Assembly (NCBI GenBank): GCA_959608595.1
Contig: CAUHTB010000016.1
Location: forward strand, 1-8,972
Origin: an uncultured Veillonella sp.
GTDB taxonomy: Bacteria; Bacillota; Negativicutes; Veillonellales; Veillonellaceae
Reading direction: 5' to 3'
Length of the DNA: 8,972 nucleotides
Shown here: positions 6,121 to 8,972 of the stretch, one piece after another
How positions within the stretch are numbered: the stretch's first letter is position 1
Layout of the letters: every line of letters starts with the position of its first letter
The notes under the pieces: generated by a model
Database searches by the model: none
What the model saw: only the letters and a program-made list of their open reading frames with translations
What the model was told of the DNA's origin: nothing
Position numbers and translations under genes: made by a program

Positions 6121-6567
6121 TTATTCAGCTACTACGTTAACCTTGATAGTACTTGTAATTTCAGGATGAACACGAACGAGTACATCATGTACGCCTAATG
6201 TTTTCAATGGTTCTTTGATTTCGATTTTCTTTTTATCGATATCTACTTTGTATTGAGCTTTAGCGGCATCGGAAATATCTTTTGCAGTAACGGAACCGAA
6301 TACACGACCTTCTTCGCCCATGCGAACTTTTACAGTTACTTCAACCTTAGTCAATTGGGCTGCCAAGATTTTAGCCTCATCATTGGCAACCGCTTTATTG
6401 TGAGCGATGGATTCTTGCTTTTGTTTCGCATTATTTACGTTAGTTGCTGTACCTTCAAGGCCAAGACCTTTTTTGATTAATACATTACGGCCATATGCAT
6501 CGCTAACTTCAACGATTTCGCCTTTTTTACCAACCTTTTTAACGTCTTCTAACAATACTACTTTCAT
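6121..6567 (-). CDS. rplI: Large-subunit ribosomal protein L9 (bL9)
   Basis: 148-aa protein of the 50S subunit that binds 23S rRNA near the L1 stalk and helps maintain reading frame. The N-terminal rRNA-binding domain opens with MKVVLLEDVKKVGKKGE and carries the family signature region (about residues 12-36, with DAYGRNVLIKKGLG). A long charged connecting helix lies at about 45-75, and the C-terminal domain ends with LVRVHPEITSTIKV. Length is typical. Its ATG overlaps the gdpP stop in ATGA, and its Shine-Dalgarno AGGAGG (6575-6580) sits 7 nt upstream inside gdpP, so the two genes are probably translationally coupled. A hairpin follows its stop before dnaB. Assignment is secure. Confidence 0.97.
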   Translation of the reverse strand: MKVVLLEDVKKVGKKGEIVEVSDAYGRNVLIKKGLGLEGTATNVNNAKQKQESIAHNKAVANDEAKILAAQLTKVEVTVKVRMGEEGRVFGSVTAKDISDAAKAQYKVDIDKKKIEIKEPLKTLGVHDVLVRVHPEITSTIKVNVVAE

Positions 6568-8591
6568 TGTTCTTCCTCCTCTTTCTCTGCGGAATGAAGG
6601 GCTTCAAGAGCATGGTCTAAAATAGCCTTCTTCGCTTCCTCTATCGTCATACCTTGTAATTGGGCACCAGCCACGGTTCTGTGACCACCGCCACCCAAGG
6701 CTTCCATTACAACCTGTACATTTACCTTGCCTTTGGATCGAGCGCTAACGCCGATACCGCCGTCATTCAAGGAATACAGTACAAAGGCTGCTTCAATATC
6801 TTCATTACTGATGAGCATATCCGCACTTTGTGCAGCTAATGCCATCATATCCTTCAGACCTTCAGGTGCTACAGAGATAGCAATCCCTTCAGTTCGATTG
6901 GCTTCAAATACCATTTTAGCACGCAATTGAACAGAATCGAAGGTTTCAATAAATAATTGTTTAACCCGTTCAATATCTGCCCCTGCACGGCGCAAGAATG
7001 CAGCCGCTTCAAAGGTACGTGCCCCAGTTTGTTGCACAAAGTTCTTCGTATCAAGCACAATACCAGCATAAATACCTGTAGCTTCTGCCTTTGAAAGTTT
7101 TACGCCACCACCTGCGTATTGTACAAGCTCTGTAACAAGCTCAGATGTGGACGATGCAGTAGGTTCCAAATAAGTAAGTAATGGATTTTCTACAAAGTCC
7201 GCTGCACGGCGGTGATGATCGATAACGATGCGTCGTTCAGAAATTTCAAGAGCCTCTTGAGCTGCTACCATTTCTTGGCGATGTGTATCACATACAATAG
7301 TGAGCGTATTAGCGTCTACCCAAGCTTTTGCCGCTTCAGGGGTGATGATATGTTCTGTCCAGAACTCATCTTCTTTCAGAACAGTTACCATTTTATCAAT
7401 GGCGCTCGTTTCCTTTGAAAGTACGATGCGTAATTCTTTACCCAAGGTACGTGCAATAGCTACAACACCGATAATACCACCTAACGCATCATAATCTTCA
7501 CGCTTATGACCCATCACAAGGATTTTATCGGAATCAAGCATAAGCTCATGTAAGGCTTGTGATACAACACGAGCACGAACACGAGTATTCTTCTCAACGC
7601 CAGCTGTATTACCGCCAAAGAAGCGGGTGCTTTCACCATCCATAATACACACTTGGTCACCACCGCGACCTAATGCAATATCTAGAGCAGCACGAGCTCG
7701 GCTTGATACCTCTTTTACAGAGCCTACGTTCTCGCTAATACCAATAGAAATTGTAGCTGGCACTTGACGGGGAGAAGGCAATTTACGGATTTTCTCAAGA
7801 ATTTTAAATCCATTTTCCTCCATCGCATGAAGTGCATCGCGAGAAATGGCAAAGGTATACATATCGTCTTGGAAGTTACGGATAAAGCCTTCATAACGGT
7901 CAATCTCATCCATAATGATATTATTAATATCGCTCCAGACACTAGTATACTCGCGGTCACTAAGACCTTTTGTCAATTCTTCGAGATTATCGATTTGAAT
8001 CATGCCCCACACAGGTTGATCTTCTTCAGCTTTAATACGGGCCTTTTCGAGAGCCGTAATGTCCTTAAAGTACAGAGCCATGACTGCATGTTCGGCCAAT
8101 TCATCTTCGCTATTGATATCTGGTCGCGTATCACGAGGATCGATAAATTTATAGATGATTTGGAAATATCTTTCATCATATTTCTCCGTCATATATCCGG
8201 ATTTGCCCCAGATTTTATCGATACGGAAGCCAGGCAATAGAGCTGACATTTTTTGAAGTTTATTCCAGTCTACTGTAACCCAGTCTGCAAAGACACTATT
8301 ATTCCATACCAAGGTGCCTTGTTTATTAACAAGAACAATGCCCATTGGCAAGTTTTGTAAAGCAAAGTTAGAAGCTTGTGTGACGTTTTTCATCATCGCC
8401 CCAAACTGTTCCCTTGCTAAACGACGCCGGTTATGAAGGGTATTGTAGTTAACCAAATATGCCGCTACTACGATAATTAATGCTAAAACTGCAATGGCCC
8501 AGTTCAAATAGGCCAGCAATAATAACAATAATACGATAACGGTAATAATGGTAACTTCTAAACCTTCCCATTTCCGTTGAAAGGATTTCAT
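6564..8591 (-). CDS. gdpP: Cyclic-di-AMP phosphodiesterase GdpP (DHH/DHHA1, GGDEF-like)
   Basis: 675-aa membrane-anchored enzyme that hydrolyses the second messenger c-di-AMP to pApA, a control point for cell-wall, potassium and stress physiology in Firmicutes. Two N-terminal membrane helices (about 12-29 and 31-48) lead into a PAS-like domain (about 65-180) and a degenerate GGDEF domain (about 190-320) whose signature is replaced by QDDMYTF near 241-247, so diguanylate cyclase activity is not expected. The catalytic DHH domain carries GHKREDYDALG (H362, D366, D368), CDTHR (D435), IDHHR (D458-H460) and VLDT (D514). DHHA1 ends with GGGGHRTVAG (633-642). All expected metal-binding residues are present. 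The ATG follows AAAGGAGG by 5 nt, 16 nt after the upstream DUF2232 stop. The Glu-rich end (EKEEEEQ) is encoded by the purine run that serves as the rplI ribosome site. Confidence 0.95.
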   Translation of the reverse strand: MKSFQRKWEGLEVTIITVIVLLLLLLAYLNWAIAVLALIIVVAAYLVNYNTLHNRRRLAREQFGAMMKNVTQASNFALQNLPMGIVLVNKQGTLVWNNSVFADWVTVDWNKLQKMSALLPGFRIDKIWGKSGYMTEKYDERYFQIIYKFIDPRDTRPDINSEDELAEHAVMALYFKDITALEKARIKAEEDQPVWGMIQIDNLEELTKGLSDREYTSVWSDINNIIMDEIDRYEGFIRNFQDDMYTFAISRDALHAMEENGFKILEKIRKLPSPRQVPATISIGISENVGSVKEVSSRARAALDIALGRGGDQVCIMDGESTRFFGGNTAGVEKNTRVRARVVSQALHELMLDSDKILVMGHKREDYDALGGIIGVVAIARTLGKELRIVLSKETSAIDKMVTVLKEDEFWTEHIITPEAAKAWVDANTLTIVCDTHRQEMVAAQEALEISERRIVIDHHRRAADFVENPLLTYLEPTASSTSELVTELVQYAGGGVKLSKAEATGIYAGIVLDTKNFVQQTGARTFEAAAFLRRAGADIERVKQLFIETFDSVQLRAKMVFEANRTEGIAISVAPEGLKDMMALAAQSADMLISNEDIEAAFVLYSLNDGGIGVSARSKGKVNVQVVMEALGGGGHRTVAGAQLQGMTIEEAKKAILDHALEALHSAEKEEEEQ
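6575..6580 (-). promoter_or_regulatory. rplI ribosome binding site inside the gdpP 3' end
   Basis: AGGAGG on the minus strand, 7 nt before the rplI ATG. It lies within codons for the acidic GdpP tail, so coding and initiation signals share the same bases. Confidence 0.85.
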
Positions 8592-8607
8592 AACGGCCTC
8601 CTTTCTA

Positions 8608-8972
8608 TTACAAGCTACGTTTTTGGAAACGTGCTCGCATATCTAAAAACATATCTAAAATACCATATATAACGAGTGCCATTGGACTCATCACATACAG
8701 GAAGCCTATGATAGCAAACTTAAAGATGCCTGCCAAGTTATAAGACTTCATAATGGATAACAAGCATGTAATACCATTGAGACCACATATCATGCCACCC
8801 AACAAAGCAATATTAAGGCCTATATCTGAAAGAATACCATTAGCATAGCCCAAGTACTGACCGCCATAGGCAAGGATAATACCTATTGCTAATGTACCAG
8901 CACCCCAAATCGGCATTCGCCACGTATCCATTGTTGGCAACGTACGCATAACACTATTTGTACGACGACCAA
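8608..8972 (-). CDS. DUF2232 (YybS-like) membrane protein, C-terminal part; 5' end beyond the window
   Basis: Only the last ~121 codons are visible. The frame stays open to the window edge, reading GRRTNSV before the first in-window ATG, so that ATG at 8949 is almost certainly internal. The segment has a polar start containing TWRMPIWG, then three to four hydrophobic helices (roughly WGAGTLAIGIILAYGG, IALLGGMICGLNGITCLL, FAIIGFLYVMSPMALVIYGIL) and a basic tail (RARFQKRSL) that should be cytoplasmic. These features and its place immediately before gdpP match the DUF2232/YybS family, which commonly precedes gdpP-rplI in Firmicutes. The function is unknown; a substrate-binding integral-membrane component is sometimes suggested. 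It ends 16 nt before gdpP and is probably co-transcribed with it. Confidence 0.8.
   Translation of the reverse strand, partial: GRRTNSVMRTLPTMDTWRMPIWGAGTLAIGIILAYGGQYLGYANGILSDIGLNIALLGGMICGLNGITCLLSIMKSYNLAGIFKFAIIGFLYVMSPMALVIYGILDMFLDMRARFQKRSL

Noticed and set aside
1..8972. tRNA, rRNA, CRISPR array, full insertion sequence or prophage genes
   Set aside because: No cloverleaf, no regularly spaced repeats, no intact transposase or integrase frame seen on either strand.

Overview
This window reads as a low-to-moderate GC Firmicute chromosome, most like the Negativicutes (a Veillonella-type genome is my best guess; the level below phylum is inference). The main clue is the Firmicute order DUF2232 - gdpP - rplI - dnaB. 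Every supported gene lies on the minus strand, so transcription runs from the high-coordinate end to the low end.

Region 1 (about 4.4-8.97 kb) is a housekeeping operon entering from outside the window. It holds the 3' end of a DUF2232/YybS-like membrane protein gene, gdpP (membrane-bound c-di-AMP phosphodiesterase), rplI (ribosomal protein L9, start overlapping the gdpP stop as ATGA) and dnaB (replicative helicase). A hairpin with a short T-run sits between rplI and dnaB. After dnaB comes a striking ~200-bp imperfect palindrome whose right arm contains the dnaB stop codon, then a strong 16-bp-stem terminator at 4381-4433.

Region 2 (2.4-4.36 kb) is a small SOS-type mutagenesis unit: a UmuC/UvrX-like Y-family DNA polymerase followed by a YolD-like partner. 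A near-consensus promoter precedes it, and a perfect 14-bp LexA-like palindrome (CAAACATATGTTTG) overlaps its -35. A hairpin at 2421-2455 ends the unit.

Region 3 (61-2.4 kb) is a P1B-2-type Zn/Cd/Pb-exporting ATPase. Its promoter is near-consensus (TTGACA, 17 bp, TAAAAT), and an ArsR/SmtB-type operator covers the expected start of transcription. No ArsR-family regulator is visible here, so it must be encoded elsewhere.

The three units are housekeeping (replication, translation, second messenger), DNA-damage tolerance and metal efflux, each with its own control signals. Nothing amounts to a clearly new system. The most unexplained object is the nested palindrome at 4497-4700.
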